Below are positions 52,606 through 62,863 of a DNA stretch of 64,000 nucleotides, piece after piece. Under the pieces are notes generated by a model that made no database searches, was not told where the DNA came from, and was given only the letters and a program-made list of their open reading frames with translations. The DNA comes from Acidobacteriota bacterium (GTDB lineage Bacteria; Acidobacteriota; Blastocatellia; Pyrinomonadales; Pyrinomonadaceae), in the NCBI GenBank assembly GCA_019639115.1, contig JAHBSM010000003.1:1-64000 (forward strand), in the 5' to 3' direction. How positions within the stretch are numbered: the first letter of the stretch is position 1; every line of letters begins with the position of its first letter. A program made the translations under genes and the position numbers.

Positions 52606-53250
52606 TCACGGCGCCGAGCAGGCCGCGATCATGGCTCGGCGGATGCGGACCGGTTTCTCGGGTTTTTCGTCGGTGACGGCTGCCTTGTTTATCGTATCGA
52701 CTACGTCCATTCCCCGAGTGACACGGCCAAACGCGGCGAACTTGCCGTCCAGGTATGATGCGTCGCTGACCAGAATAAAAAAATTCGTCGTCGCGGTATT
52801 CGGCTCGTCGGAGCGAGCCATCGACACAACGCCGCGGACATGCAGTATGCGGTTCGGTTCGTCTGGGATCGAGCGGCGGGCACGAGAACCGATCTTGAAT
52901 GTCACTCCGCCTTCGCGGGTCCAGATATTGCCGCCCTGTATGACAAATCCCGGCACGACACGGTTGAACGTGGTCGTGTCGAACAGACCCGTTGCCGTAA
53001 GGTTAAGGAAATTGCGTACCGACTCGGGTGCAGATTCGGGGTAGAGTTCGATCGCTATCACACCGGCTTCGGTTTCGAGCGTGACGCATTGTCCGGCCAT
53101 CTGTTCGACGGTCGCCCGGTCAAACGGCTCTGCCGCAACAGGCTCCGGCGGACGTTCGTTCGCCTTTCGCGACTCAGGCGTAGGCGATTGGCCGAAACCC
53201 GCGGCGGCAGCGAACGTAATAATCAATACCGAAAGTGATATATATTTCAT
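52606..53250 (-). CDS. Secreted cyclophilin-type peptidyl-prolyl isomerase
   Basis: 214 residues from ATG 53250, giving a signal peptide (MKYISLSVLIITFAAAAGFG). After a Pro/Glu linker, the cyclophilin domain (about 50-210) contains ESVRNFLNLTATGLFDTTTF, NRVVPGFVIQGG and RGVVSMARSDEPNTATTNFF, with ASYLDGKFAAFGRV downstream. A periplasmic folding catalyst. The divergent M1 peptidase gene begins 79 bases away. Confidence 0.92.
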   Translation of the reverse strand: MKYISLSVLIITFAAAAGFGQSPTPESRKANERPPEPVAAEPFDRATVEQMAGQCVTLETEAGVIAIELYPESAPESVRNFLNLTATGLFDTTTFNRVVPGFVIQGGNIWTREGGVTFKIGSRARRSIPDEPNRILHVRGVVSMARSDEPNTATTNFFILVSDASYLDGKFAAFGRVTRGMDVVDTINKAAVTDEKPEKPVRIRRAMIAACSAP

Positions 53251-53328
53251 CAGACCTGAGTTTTGGTGTATTTTCGTTGAAACACCAGGTTTAGTAAAGC
53301 CAATTCGCACTAGGAGCACATAAGAACC

Positions 53329-54987
53329 ATGAGAACCCGACCTTTGGCCGTATTTGCTTTTATTCTGATCGCATCGATCGCCGCATTTGCTCAGCGCGAA
53401 CTAGGCGTAAAGCCGACCGATACCGGCGGGCCGCTCACATACGAGCAGGCCGCCTATGACGTGCAATCGTACGACATCGCTCTCGACGTCGATCCGGCGG
53501 CAAAGTCGATAAAAGGCTCGGTCGTGATGCGGGCAAAGATAGTCGTGCCGACCAATGTGATCCGTCTCGATCTTGACACTGTCTATAAGATCGAACGCGT
53601 AAGCGAAGAGCAGGCCGACCGCAAATACGAATTCAAGGACGGCAAGATCTGGGTGTGGTTTCCGCAAACGAAGCAGCCCGGCGAATCGTTCTCGTTGTCC
53701 ATCCACTACGCCGGAACGCCGCGCGAGGCTCCGCGTCCGCCATGGGTCGGCGGCTTTATGTGGAAGAAAACGCCCTCAGGAGCCGATTGGATCTCGGTCG
53801 CCCTGCAGAACGACGGTGCCGACCTGATGTTCCCCTGCAAGGATCATCCGTCTGACAAGGCATCGCATGTGCAGATGCACATCACGGTACCCGATCCGCT
53901 CGTCGCGACTGGCCCGGGCAAGCTAAAGGGTTCGGTCAAGAACAAGAATGGCACAACGACCTACAATTGGGAGATGAATACGCCGATCCCGAATTACTCG
54001 ATCGTATTCAATGCCGCTCCATACAAGCTGATCCGTGACAGTTATCGTTCGATCGCGGGCGAGACAATGCCGATCGAGTTCTACATACTTCCCGAAGATT
54101 TTGAAAAAGGTGCCCGGTTGATCGAGGAACAAAAGAAGTACATCGCGTTCTTTGAAAAATATCTCGGACCGTTCCCGTTTCGTGCTGAAAAGGTCGGTAT
54201 CACCGAAACTCCTCACCTCGGAATGGAGCACTCCACGAATATCGCGTACGGTAATGGCTTCAGATCGAATGAGGACGGCACGGACTGGCTGCTGCTACAC
54301 GAGTTCGGGCACGAATACTGGGCCAACCTTGTGACAGCGAGCGACTGGCGGGATTTCTGGATCCACGAGGGATTTGAGACCTATATGGACACACTCTATA
54401 CCGAGCATCTGCACGGCAAAGAAGCCTATATGAAAGCGATGGCCGCGCGATCCCGAGCTTTTAAGAATCGCCAGCCCGTAGCTCCGCGTGAGCAGAAATT
54501 CGCTTATCAGGTATATATGTCGGAGCCTGACTATCTCAGCTCCGACGGCGATATCTATGGCAAGGGAGCCTATTTCCTTCACACACTGCGATATTACATA
54601 GGCGACGACGCTTTTTTCCGCGCTCTCCGCCGGATGGCCTACCCGACAAAGGAGATGGAGCGTATCACTGACGGCCGCCAGACGAGGCTCGTCAATACGG
54701 ACGATTTCCTGAATATCGCCGAGGCGGAATCAAAGATGAAGCTCGACTGGCTGTTCGAGATGTATCTCCGTCAGCCGAAACTGCCTCGTCTCATAACCGA
54801 AGCGGCCGACGGCACGCTCAAGCTCCGCTGGGAAACACCCAACGGCATGGCATTCCCGATGCCGGTGGACGTCGTCATAGACGGCAAACCCAAACGCGTC
54901 GCAATGGATAACGGAACCGGCAGCGTCGAGTTCACCGGCGACATCCCAAAAGTGGACCCGAACGAATGGGTGCTGAAGGCAAAATAG
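53329..54987 (+). CDS. Secreted M1 family metallopeptidase
   Basis: Zinc aminopeptidase-like enzyme, 552 residues. Signal peptide MRTRPLAVFAFILIASIAAF. The N-terminal beta saddle domain (about 45-235) includes VQSYDIALDVDPAAKSIKGS. The exopeptidase-type motif LGMEHSTNI stands in place of GAMEN. The zinc site is H324-E-F-G-H328 with E347 in WIHEGFETYMD, exactly HEXXH-x18-E. The C-terminal part is shorter than in full aminopeptidase N. Substrate likely exported peptides. Confidence 0.92.
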   Translation: MRTRPLAVFAFILIASIAAFAQRELGVKPTDTGGPLTYEQAAYDVQSYDIALDVDPAAKSIKGSVVMRAKIVVPTNVIRLDLDTVYKIERVSEEQADRKYEFKDGKIWVWFPQTKQPGESFSLSIHYAGTPREAPRPPWVGGFMWKKTPSGADWISVALQNDGADLMFPCKDHPSDKASHVQMHITVPDPLVATGPGKLKGSVKNKNGTTTYNWEMNTPIPNYSIVFNAAPYKLIRDSYRSIAGETMPIEFYILPEDFEKGARLIEEQKKYIAFFEKYLGPFPFRAEKVGITETPHLGMEHSTNIAYGNGFRSNEDGTDWLLLHEFGHEYWANLVTASDWRDFWIHEGFETYMDTLYTEHLHGKEAYMKAMAARSRAFKNRQPVAPREQKFAYQVYMSEPDYLSSDGDIYGKGAYFLHTLRYYIGDDAFFRALRRMAYPTKEMERITDGRQTRLVNTDDFLNIAEAESKMKLDWLFEMYLRQPKLPRLITEAADGTLKLRWETPNGMAFPMPVDVVIDGKPKRVAMDNGTGSVEFTGDIPKVDPNEWVLKAK

Positions 54988-55270
54988 CCGGCCGGGCGCG
55001 AAACTACTAGGCTGCGGTTCTTTTCACCTAGTAATAGGTATGAACGCAGCCGCGCTCGATCGGCCTGCTCTCGACGAGTTCGCCGCCTCCCATTACCATT
55101 GTGTCCTTGCCGGGCTGCACCGTGTGCCCTCGAACAAACCCGCCCGCGTCGGCAAAGGCTGATCTCGATCGTTTCGCCGGTGTTTGGTTAAAATTGCCCG
55201 CGTTTCTGCGATTTGGTATTTTAGAAAGTTACCGCATTAGCAATATTTGTGCTCATAGGTACTTAATTTA
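54988..55270. other. Intergenic region with hairpin and a possible gene remnant
   Basis: 283 bases. Near the start GGCTGCG-G-TTC pairs with GAACGCAGCC (about 55012-55054, one bulge) around an inner CCTA/TAGG hairpin. On the minus strand an open frame without a good start ends at TAG 55028 and reads protein-like toward its end (GKDTMVMGGGELVESRPIER, then GCVHTYY). It may be the last piece of a lost gene. Nothing else is visible; the promoter for the E1 gene must be here. Confidence 0.4.
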
Positions 55271-57412
55271 ATGGCAATTGCGACAAAGAAGAACGGAAAG
55301 GCGGAGTCCGCGGACAGATATCACGGCCTCGATGCCGAGACACTCGTCGGCATTTACCGCACGATGTATATGTCCCGGCGGATCGACGACAAAGAGATCC
55401 AGCTCAAGGGCCAGAACAAGATATTCTTTCAGATCTCTGGCGCCGGACACGAAGCCGTATTGACGGCTGCAGCTCTGGCGATGCGGCCCGGCTATGACTG
55501 GTTCTTTCCGTACTATCGCGACCGAGCTCTGATGCTCGGGCTCGGCATGACCGCACAGGAGATGTTGTGGTCGGCGGTCGGCGCCGAGGTCGATCCGAAT
55601 TCGCACGGACGCCAGATGCCCTCGCACTGGGGACACAAAGACCTCAACGTACCTTCGCAATCGTCCTGTACAGGCACTCAGGCCCTGCATGCGGTCGGTG
55701 CCGCCGAAGCGTCGTATCGTGCGTCGCTTGTCGAAGAGCTCCGCGACAAGGTGACCGGCTACAAAGGCGACGAGGTCGTCTATATGTCGGTCGGCGACGG
55801 CACGACGAGCGAAGGCGAATGGTGGGAAGCACTTAACACCGCCTGCAATCTCAAGCTGCCGGTCATATTTCACGTCGAGGACAACGGCTATGCGATCTCG
55901 ACGCCCGTCGAGGTGGGCACTGCCGGCGGCGACGTGTCAAAACTCGTGGCGGGCTTCCCTGACCTATTCATCCAGAATGTGGACGGAACCGATCCGCTTG
56001 CGTCGTATGCGGCTTTTCGCGACGCCGTTGCCTACTGCCGCGAACGCCGCGGGCCGGCGTTCATCCGTTCCAAGGTGATCCGGCCGTATTCTCACTCGCT
56101 CTCAGACGACGAGAAGCTGTATCGCCCCGATGAGGAACGCGAAGCCGACGCCGCGATCGACCCGATCAAAACCTGGGCTGAGTTTTTGATGACCGAGGGA
56201 GTCGCGACCTCGGAGCAGCTAGAAGCGCTCCGGGGCGAGATCGATGCCGAGGTGAATGCGGCCGCCGATATCGCGATCGAGACTCCCCAGCCCGCACCCG
56301 AGAGTGCTCTGCGAAACGTATTTTCGCCCGATGTCGATCCGACCGACCGCCGGCACTTTGATACCGAGAACGGGGCCGAACTGAGCGGCACGCCCGGTAC
56401 GATGGTCGATCTGATCAATCGCTGCATGCACGAGGAGATGGAGCGCGACCCGCGTATCGTCGTCTTTGGCGAGGACGTGGCCGACTGCTCTCGCGAGCAA
56501 TATCTCGAGACCGTCAAAGGCAAGGGCGGCGTGTTCAAGGTGACCGCCAATCTGCAGCGTAAGTTCGGTGGAGCACGCGTGTTCAACTCGCCGCTTGCCG
56601 AAGCCAACATCATAGGACGAGCCGTAGGCATGGCCATCCGCGGGCTCAAACCAGTGGTCGAGATCCAATTCTTTGACTATATTTTCCCCGCGATGATGCA
56701 GATCCGCAACGAGGTCGCACTTACGCGTTGGCGCTCGGATGGCGACACAAAATGCCCGATGGTTATGCGTGTCCCCGTCGGCGGCTACCTCAAAGGCGGC
56801 GCCGTATATCACTCGCAGTCCGGCACGACGCTTTTTGCCCATACGCCGGGATTGATGATCGCGTACCCTTCGACCGCGCTCGACGCAAACGGATTGCTGC
56901 GTACCGCGATCCGATGCGACGATCCGGTGCTGTTCCTAGAGCACAAGCACCTATACCGACAGGTCTATAACAAATCAGAGTATCCGGCCGCCGACTTTTT
57001 GATCCCATTCGGCAAGGCAAGAACCGTCCGCGAAGGTGCCGATATCACGATCGTGACATTCGGCGCGTTGGTCGAACGCTCTAATCAGGCTGCGAAACGC
57101 TTAGAACAACAAGGCATTTCCGTCGAGATCATCGATCTGAGGACGCTTGTACCGTACGATTGGGAAGCGATCGCCGAGTCGGTCAAGAAGACCTCGCGCG
57201 TAATCGTCGCACACGAGGATCCGATATCGTATGGCTATGGTGCGGAGATCGCCGCACGCATCTCGAACGAGCTTTTCGAGTACCTCGACGCACCCGTTCG
57301 TCGCGTCGGCGCTACAGATACATTCGTCGCATACGCTCCTCAGGTCGAGGATTTCATACTGCCACAGAGTGAGGATGTCGAGGCAGCGGTCCGGGACCTA
57401 ATGAAGTATTAG
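55271..57412 (+). CDS. 2-oxoacid dehydrogenase E1, fused alpha and beta subunits
   Basis: Thiamine-diphosphate-dependent decarboxylating component of a branched-chain or pyruvate-type complex. 713 residues combine E1-alpha (about 20-360) with [40 protein letters not shown] and the TPP/Mg motif [15 protein letters not shown] (near 175). E1-beta (about 378-713) has [40 protein letters not shown] and [16 protein letters not shown]. Fused E1 of this form is more typical of branched-chain oxoacid dehydrogenase. No E2 or E3 gene is adjacent. A good terminator follows. Confidence 0.93.
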   Translation: MAIATKKNGKAESADRYHGLDAETLVGIYRTMYMSRRIDDKEIQLKGQNKIFFQISGAGHEAVLTAAALAMRPGYDWFFPYYRDRALMLGLGMTAQEMLWSAVGAEVDPNSHGRQMPSHWGHKDLNVPSQSSCTGTQALHAVGAAEASYRASLVEELRDKVTGYKGDEVVYMSVGDGTTSEGEWWEALNTACNLKLPVIFHVEDNGYAISTPVEVGTAGGDVSKLVAGFPDLFIQNVDGTDPLASYAAFRDAVAYCRERRGPAFIRSKVIRPYSHSLSDDEKLYRPDEEREADAAIDPIKTWAEFLMTEGVATSEQLEALRGEIDAEVNAAADIAIETPQPAPESALRNVFSPDVDPTDRRHFDTENGAELSGTPGTMVDLINRCMHEEMERDPRIVVFGEDVADCSREQYLETVKGKGGVFKVTANLQRKFGGARVFNSPLAEANIIGRAVGMAIRGLKPVVEIQFFDYIFPAMMQIRNEVALTRWRSDGDTKCPMVMRVPVGGYLKGGAVYHSQSGTTLFAHTPGLMIAYPSTALDANGLLRTAIRCDDPVLFLEHKHLYRQVYNKSEYPAADFLIPFGKARTVREGADITIVTFGALVERSNQAAKRLEQQGISVEIIDLRTLVPYDWEAIAESVKKTSRVIVAHEDPISYGYGAEIAARISNELFEYLDAPVRRVGATDTFVAYAPQVEDFILPQSEDVEAAVRDLMKY

Positions 57413-57442
57413 GCAGTGTTTCCCGCAAATAGCACAGAACAT

Positions 57443-57469
57443 AAAGGGCCGGCCTGTCGGCCCTTTTTT
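57443..57469 (+). terminator. Intrinsic terminator of the E1 gene
   Basis: Perfect 9-bp stem AAAGGGCCG (57443-57451)/CGGCCCTTT (57458-57466), six-base loop, followed by further T residues. It lies 31 bases after the stop. Confidence 0.9.
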
Positions 57470-57560
57470 AATTGTTGCGATCAGCGCCTTAAACTTGCGG
57501 TCAAATGGCCCGAACCTTTACTGTGCGGCAAACGTATCTGTGTTACATTTGGATTCTGAG

Positions 57561-58238
57561 ATGAATGCTATGACTCGGGGCATATTGTTTCGAACCGTTT
57601 TCTTTCTCTTCTTCGCTTTGTTCCCGGCCTTCGCCGCACTTGCACAGTCGGGGCCGGTCGTTGTTCGTCCCGGAGCTCCCGGACAACCGACCGAAGTGCT
57701 CGCCGAAGGTACTCGCCCGCGGGCGGTCGAGGTGACGGCCAAAGACGTCGAATTCATGCAGGGAATGATCATGCACCACGCTCAGGCTGTCGAGATGACC
57801 GCCTTGATCGAGGAACGCACGGACAATGCCGATCTTCGTCTGCTCGGTGCCAGGATAAGCCAGACACAGGCGGCCGAGATCGAGCAGATGAAACGCTGGC
57901 TCGCAGTTCGCGGCTTTCCTGCCGAGATGGATATGTCGTCGATGGGCGGCGATCATTCGCACCACATGGGCGGACACATGATGCCGGGTATGTTAACCAA
58001 AGCACAGATGGACCGGCTTCGTCGTTCTAAAGGAAAGGAGTTCGACCGTCTGTTTCTCGAAGGCATGATACAGCATCACAAAGGTGCGCTTGTGATGGTG
58101 GACGATCTATTTGGCACGCCCGGTGCCGGACAGGATGCCGAGTTATTTAATTTTGCGACCGATATCGATACCAGCCAGCGTGGCGAGATCCGCATAATGC
58201 GGGAGATGCTCGAACGTTCCGCGGGTAAAAAGGAATAA
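57561..58238 (+). CDS. Secreted DUF305 protein
   Basis: 225 residues from ATG 57561 (signal peptide MNAMTRGILFRTVFFLFFAL, then FPAFAALAQ). The DUF305 domain has the duplicated His-rich pattern FMQGMIMHHAQAVEMTALIE and LEGMIQHHKGALVMVDDLF, with a His/Met-rich middle (GGDHSHHMGGHMMPGM). These suggest metal binding, possibly copper, by analogy with family members. The next gene starts four bases after its stop, so the two are an operon. Confidence 0.9.
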   Translation: MNAMTRGILFRTVFFLFFALFPAFAALAQSGPVVVRPGAPGQPTEVLAEGTRPRAVEVTAKDVEFMQGMIMHHAQAVEMTALIEERTDNADLRLLGARISQTQAAEIEQMKRWLAVRGFPAEMDMSSMGGDHSHHMGGHMMPGMLTKAQMDRLRRSKGKEFDRLFLEGMIQHHKGALVMVDDLFGTPGAGQDAELFNFATDIDTSQRGEIRIMREMLERSAGKKE

Positions 58239-58242
58239 TACG

Positions 58243-60150
58243 ATGAGAAAAAGGACATTGATACTAGGGGCCGCTTCGCTGATCGCGGCTTTTGTCATCG
58301 CCGGAATGGCGCAGAACGGCACGGAGAAAGCTCCGCCGCTGCCCGCAGGCATGACCGGATCGAATGCCAACGATCCGCGCTCTAACCTCAAGCCCGGCCT
58401 TTTCGACGCGGGCGAGGCCGCATCAGGCATCCGTCATCTCGCATTGTTGAAAAAGCCCGATGCGTTCCAGCTTGGAGTCGATCCGACAGGGCCGATGATG
58501 GACAAGGCAATGCGTGCGCTAGGCATCCCGAGCGCCGAGATGATACCCGTCGCCCAGAGAATGGCTTTTGGCGGGCTCGCATTCGCCAATTCGGATATCG
58601 CATTTCAGGGCAACAGGCTCTTTCTCGGTAATTTCTACGGCATCAATATCTACGACATATCGGAGCCTGCTAAGACCAAATTACTCACATCGATGGTGTG
58701 CCCGGGCGGCCAGGGCGACGTCTCGGTTTACGGTAATTTGATGTTCATGTCGGTCGAGATGCCTAATGGACGGCTCGACTGCGGCGATCAGGGCTTCCCC
58801 CCGACTATGCCCGCTCCGGGCCAGCCCCCGCTTCCGGCTGCCAGCAAGGACAGATTTCGGGGCGTCCGCATTTTTGATATAAGCGACATCTCGAGGCCTA
58901 AGCAGGTCGGAGCGGTACAGACCTGTCGCGGTTCGCACACGCATACCTTGGTCAAAGCTCCGCAGGACAAGGAAAACGTCTATATCTATGTCTCCGGCAC
59001 GTCGTTCGTGCGGCCGAATGAAGAACTCGCCGGGTGCTCAGACGGGACGCCCGACACGAATCCGGACACTGCCCGATTCCGGATCGATATCATCAAGGTT
59101 CCGCTCGCTGCTCCGCAGAACTCTCGCGTTATCGCCTCGCCGCGCATCTTCAGCGACCCGGCCACAGGCAAGATAGACGCGCTGACCGACGCCGGCTCGC
59201 ACGACAACAAAGGCCGCGTAGAGCCGACCGACCAGTGTCACGACATCACGGTATTCGAAGAGATCGGTTTGGCCGCCGGCGCCTGCGCCGGCAACGGGAT
59301 ACTCCTCGACATCTCTAACCCCGCCGAGCCGAAACGTATCGATTCCGTCAACGACAAGAACTACGCTTATTGGCACTCCGCGTCGTTCTCTAACGACGGC
59401 AAGAAAGTTTTGTACACCGACGAGTGGGGCGGCGGCCTGGGTGCCCGCTGCCGCGAGAACGACCCGAACGTTTGGGGAGCCGACGCGATATTCCAACTCG
59501 GAGCCGATCGCAAACTCAAGTTCGCGAGCTACTACAAAATGCCGGCTGCTCAGACCGAGAGCGAAAACTGCGTAGCACACAACGGCTCTATCGTCCCCGT
59601 GCCGGGCCGCGACCTAAAGGTGCAGGCGTGGTACCAGGGCGGGATCTCGATCGTTGATTTCACTGACGCAGCAAAGCCGGTCGAGGTCGCTTATTTCGAT
59701 CGCGGTCCGCTTGATCCGAAAATGCTGATCCTCGGAGGTTCTTGGTCGGCGTACTGGTACAACGGGAATATCTATTCGTCCGAGATCGCACGCGGACTGG
59801 ATATCTTTGAGCTTGTCCCGACGAAGTTCATCTCGCAAAATGAGATCGACGCGGCAAAGACCGTGAGGCTTTCAGAGCTCAATGTGCAGAGCCAAGAGCA
59901 GAATCGCTGGCCAAATAAACTTGTCGTTGCTAAGGCATATCTCGATCAGCTTGAGCGTTCGCGCGGACTCACGACGGCGGAGATCGCCAAATATCGTAAG
60001 GCCATCCTCGCTGCCGAACGTTCGCGAAAGGCCGGGCCGCTCAAGGCTCTGTCCGCCGCCGCGTCACAAAAGGCCGCCTCGGCCGCCGATGCAAACGACG
60101 CTGCACGCCTGGCGGGCATAGCGTCGGTTCTCGGCGATCCTGCGTTTTGA
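58243..60150 (+). CDS. Secreted LVIVD-repeat beta-propeller protein
   Basis: 635 residues with a signal peptide (MRKRTLILGAASLIAAFVIA). Repeats of the LVIVD type follow (NFYGINIYDISEPAKTKLLT; GVRIFDISDISRPKQVGAVQ; GILLDISNPAEPKRIDSVND; GISIVDFTDAAKPVEVAYFD; ARGLDIFELVPT), giving a likely propeller over 100-530. Several cysteines may form disulfides. An Ala/Lys-rich helical tail ends the protein. LVIVD proteins of this kind are often next to DUF305 genes; joint function unknown. Terminator downstream. Confidence 0.85.
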   Translation: MRKRTLILGAASLIAAFVIAGMAQNGTEKAPPLPAGMTGSNANDPRSNLKPGLFDAGEAASGIRHLALLKKPDAFQLGVDPTGPMMDKAMRALGIPSAEMIPVAQRMAFGGLAFANSDIAFQGNRLFLGNFYGINIYDISEPAKTKLLTSMVCPGGQGDVSVYGNLMFMSVEMPNGRLDCGDQGFPPTMPAPGQPPLPAASKDRFRGVRIFDISDISRPKQVGAVQTCRGSHTHTLVKAPQDKENVYIYVSGTSFVRPNEELAGCSDGTPDTNPDTARFRIDIIKVPLAAPQNSRVIASPRIFSDPATGKIDALTDAGSHDNKGRVEPTDQCHDITVFEEIGLAAGACAGNGILLDISNPAEPKRIDSVNDKNYAYWHSASFSNDGKKVLYTDEWGGGLGARCRENDPNVWGADAIFQLGADRKLKFASYYKMPAAQTESENCVAHNGSIVPVPGRDLKVQAWYQGGISIVDFTDAAKPVEVAYFDRGPLDPKMLILGGSWSAYWYNGNIYSSEIARGLDIFELVPTKFISQNEIDAAKTVRLSELNVQSQEQNRWPNKLVVAKAYLDQLERSRGLTTAEIAKYRKAILAAERSRKAGPLKALSAAASQKAASAADANDAARLAGIASVLGDPAF

Positions 60151-60205
60151 TAAGGGCTAAGACGCAGAGGCTCGTGTCGCCTTAGCTCATAAGTTGAACT
60201 GTAAG

Positions 60206-60239
60206 TTGGTCGGGTCGCGGGATCCGGCCAATTTTTTTT
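60206..60239 (+). terminator. Intrinsic terminator of the DUF305-LVIVD operon
   Basis: TTGGTCGG (60206-60213) pairs with CCGGCCAA (60224-60231) with one G-T wobble, ten-base loop, then eight T residues (60232-60239). Confidence 0.85.
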
Positions 60240-60298
60240 GGAATTTCGGTCTCGAACGCGTTATGACGAACCTATGTGCCGCTTCGCCCTATTGAAGT

Positions 60299-61144
60299 TT
60301 ATCGCTTTCGGTCGTTCTTAGCGGCTGCGGCATTTGCCTTCTCGCCCATGTTCTCGACAGGTGGTGCATCCGGGTCAGCGACCGCAAAGGTCAGCCTTTT
60401 ACCCTGAAGCAAAAAGCTCTTGCCGTTCCATTTATAGGCTGACCGAGTGAAATAGGCTGGGCAGCAGAGCTGTTCGAGATCGCCGGTGATCTTGCCAGTC
60501 TCAGTCTGTCCGAGCACAAAGCGGTCTTGGCCGTACAATTCGACGACGAGATCCCCGTTCGCGGGCCGCAGGTCCTTGAGCCCGCCGTCGGCACGGTCGC
60601 CCGTACGAAACGGCCACAGCAGCTCAGGCCGTCCGTCACGCCACGTGAACACATAGACTATCTGCGGTATCGCCGATCCGCCCGTCTCGACCTTGAGCAC
60701 GACTATCGCCTCGTCCTCGCCGTCGCCGGTCACGTCAAAATACTTTACCGCGACGAGCGTTGCGCCTATACGACGCTGCGATTTGGCTACGGCCTTTTCG
60801 TCCTCGCCCATCTTGTCGTCGGTGAAGGTCTTGACGGGGGCGGCTTTACCATCGGCCAGCTTGATATCGGCCGTACCGTCGGGATTCTGCCAGCCGCGAG
60901 GCAGTTCGTACGTGAAATTCTTAAAATCGAATTTACCTATCGGCGACGATGTTTCTCTATATCGCTCGTCTGTCAGCTCCGTCTGTAGATTAGGCGGCTT
61001 TGGCGCAGCTATAACGGCGGCCGCCGCTGCGACGGTCGGTCCGGGCTCGGGCTCTGCGGCCGAATTGGCAACGGGGCCCGGCCGCGAACACGCCGAGACC
61101 ATGAGAGCTGCCGCGACAAGAGATAACTTAAAATTGAGATCCAT
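60299..61144 (-). CDS. Lipoprotein of unknown function
   Basis: 281 residues with a lipoprotein signal (MDLNFKLSLVAAALMVSACS, lipobox Cys19), an Ala/Pro linker, then a soluble domain with KYFDVTGDGEDEAIVVLKVE, which resembles an EF-hand/FG-GAP-like calcium loop (DVTGDGEDE). No family name is certain. It begins six bases after the ettA stop and is therefore co-transcribed with it. Confidence 0.75.
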   Translation of the reverse strand: MDLNFKLSLVAAALMVSACSRPGPVANSAAEPEPGPTVAAAAAVIAAPKPPNLQTELTDERYRETSSPIGKFDFKNFTYELPRGWQNPDGTADIKLADGKAAPVKTFTDDKMGEDEKAVAKSQRRIGATLVAVKYFDVTGDGEDEAIVVLKVETGGSAIPQIVYVFTWRDGRPELLWPFRTGDRADGGLKDLRPANGDLVVELYGQDRFVLGQTETGKITGDLEQLCCPAYFTRSAYKWNGKSFLLQGKRLTFAVADPDAPPVENMGEKANAAAAKNDRKR

Positions 61145-61150
61145 CAGCGC

Positions 61151-62833
61151 CTATGCACGAGTGAGGCTGCGATACTTGATCCGGTGCGGCTGGTCGGCGT
61201 CATGGCCGAGGCGGCGTTTGCGGTCCTCTTCGTATTCGCTGTAATTTCCGTCGAAATACTCGACGTGACTGTCGCCTTCGAACGCCAAAATGTGCGTCGC
61301 GATGCGATCCAGGAACCAGCGGTCATGAGATATTACGACCGCGCAGCCCGCAAAGTTCTCAAGCGCTTCCTCAAGGGCCCGCATCGTGTTCACATCCAGG
61401 TCGTTCGTCGGTTCGTCGAGCAATATGACGTTCGCTCCCGATTTGAGCATCTTGGCGAGATGTACGCGGTTGCGTTCGCCGCCGGAGAGCTGGCCGACTC
61501 GTTTCTGCTGGTCCGAACCCGAGAAATTGAATCGCGACACGTAGGCACGCGAATTGACCTCGCGTTTGCCGAGCATGATAACGTCGAGCCCGTCCGAGAT
61601 CTCGTCCCAGACGGTCTTGTCATCGGTAAGGCTGTCGCGCGATTGATCCACGTAGCCGATCTTAACGGTCGGAGCAACCTTGAAATCGCCGCTGTCGGGC
61701 TGTTCTTGTCCTGTTATAAGCCGAAACAGCGTGGTTTTGCCGGCGCCGTTTGGGCCGATCACGCCAACGATGCCGCCCGGAGGCAGCGAGAAATTGAGGT
61801 CTTCAAATAACAATCTATCGCCGTATGCTTTTGACACGCCGCGGGCGTCGATCACGTTGTCACCTAAACGCTCGCCCGGCGGGATGTAGATCTCGAGGTC
61901 CTCGCTGCGTTTCTCGCTTTCGGTGGCGACAAGTTTTTCGTAATCATTGATACGTGCTTTTGATTTTGCGTGGCGGCCTTTCGGCGACATTCGTATCCAT
62001 TCGAGCTCGCGTTCCAAAGTCTTTGCACGCTTGTCCTCGGTCTTTTGTTCCTGAGCGAGGCGGGCCTGCTTCTGCTCGAGCCACGACGAGTAATTTCCCT
62101 GATACGGGATGCCCTCGCCGCGGTCGAGCTCGAGTATCCAGCCCGCAATGTTATCGAGGAAATATCGGTCGTGCGTTACCGCGATGATCGTGCCCTCGTA
62201 CCGCTGCAGGTGCTGTTCGAGCCACGCGACGGTCTCGGCATCGAGGTGATTGGTCGGTTCGTCGAGTAGCAGAATGTCGGGCTTTTGAAGCAGCAGGCGG
62301 CAGAGAGCAACGCGGCGTTTCTCGCCGCCGGAGAGGTTTTTGACCGGTGTGTCCGGCGGCGGACAACGAAGCGCATCCATCGCCATCTCAAGCCGCGAAT
62401 CGAGGTCCCAGGCGTCCGCTGCGTCGAGCTTTTCTTGTACCTGGCCTTGGCGTTCGATCAGCGCGTTCATCTCGTCGTCGTCCATCGGCTCGGCAAATTT
62501 CGCGTTTATCTCCTCGAATTCTTTCAATAGATCGACGGTTGATTGGACGGCTTCTTCGACGATCTGCTGAACGGTTTTCGTTTCGTCGAGCTTCGGTTCC
62601 TGTTCGAGATAGCCGACGGAATAGCCTTTGGAAAAAACGACCTCGCCGTTAAAATCCTTGTCCGTGCCGGCGATGATCCGCAGTAGGCTCGATTTACCCG
62701 CACCGTTGAGGCCCAGCACGCCGATCTTCGCCCCGTAAAAGAACGAGAGATAAATGTCCTTAAGGACAGGTTTCTTGTCGTAAAACTTTGATACTTTGAC
62801 CATCGAAAAGATGATCTTGTTTGGTTCAGTCAT
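61151..62833 (-). CDS. ettA: Energy-dependent translational throttle protein EttA (ABC-F)
   Basis: Cytoplasmic ABC-F ATPase that binds the ribosomal E site and gates the first elongation step according to ATP/ADP. 560 residues: two ABC domains with Walker [10 protein letters not shown] (41-49) and GPNGAGKTT (about 365), signatures [14 protein letters not shown] and [14 protein letters not shown], and Walker [12 protein letters not shown] and [11 protein letters not shown]. The P-site tRNA interaction linker includes [20 protein letters not shown], characteristic of EttA. It lies 30 bases downstream of the TonB-dependent receptor and six upstream of the lipoprotein. Confidence 0.95.
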   Translation of the reverse strand: MTEPNKIIFSMVKVSKFYDKKPVLKDIYLSFFYGAKIGVLGLNGAGKSSLLRIIAGTDKDFNGEVVFSKGYSVGYLEQEPKLDETKTVQQIVEEAVQSTVDLLKEFEEINAKFAEPMDDDEMNALIERQGQVQEKLDAADAWDLDSRLEMAMDALRCPPPDTPVKNLSGGEKRRVALCRLLLQKPDILLLDEPTNHLDAETVAWLEQHLQRYEGTIIAVTHDRYFLDNIAGWILELDRGEGIPYQGNYSSWLEQKQARLAQEQKTEDKRAKTLERELEWIRMSPKGRHAKSKARINDYEKLVATESEKRSEDLEIYIPPGERLGDNVIDARGVSKAYGDRLLFEDLNFSLPPGGIVGVIGPNGAGKTTLFRLITGQEQPDSGDFKVAPTVKIGYVDQSRDSLTDDKTVWDEISDGLDVIMLGKREVNSRAYVSRFNFSGSDQQKRVGQLSGGERNRVHLAKMLKSGANVILLDEPTNDLDVNTMRALEEALENFAGCAVVISHDRWFLDRIATHILAFEGDSHVEYFDGNYSEYEEDRKRRLGHDADQPHRIKYRSLTRA

Positions 62834-62863
62834 AGTGAGTTACCCGACGGGCAAACTCTTAAT

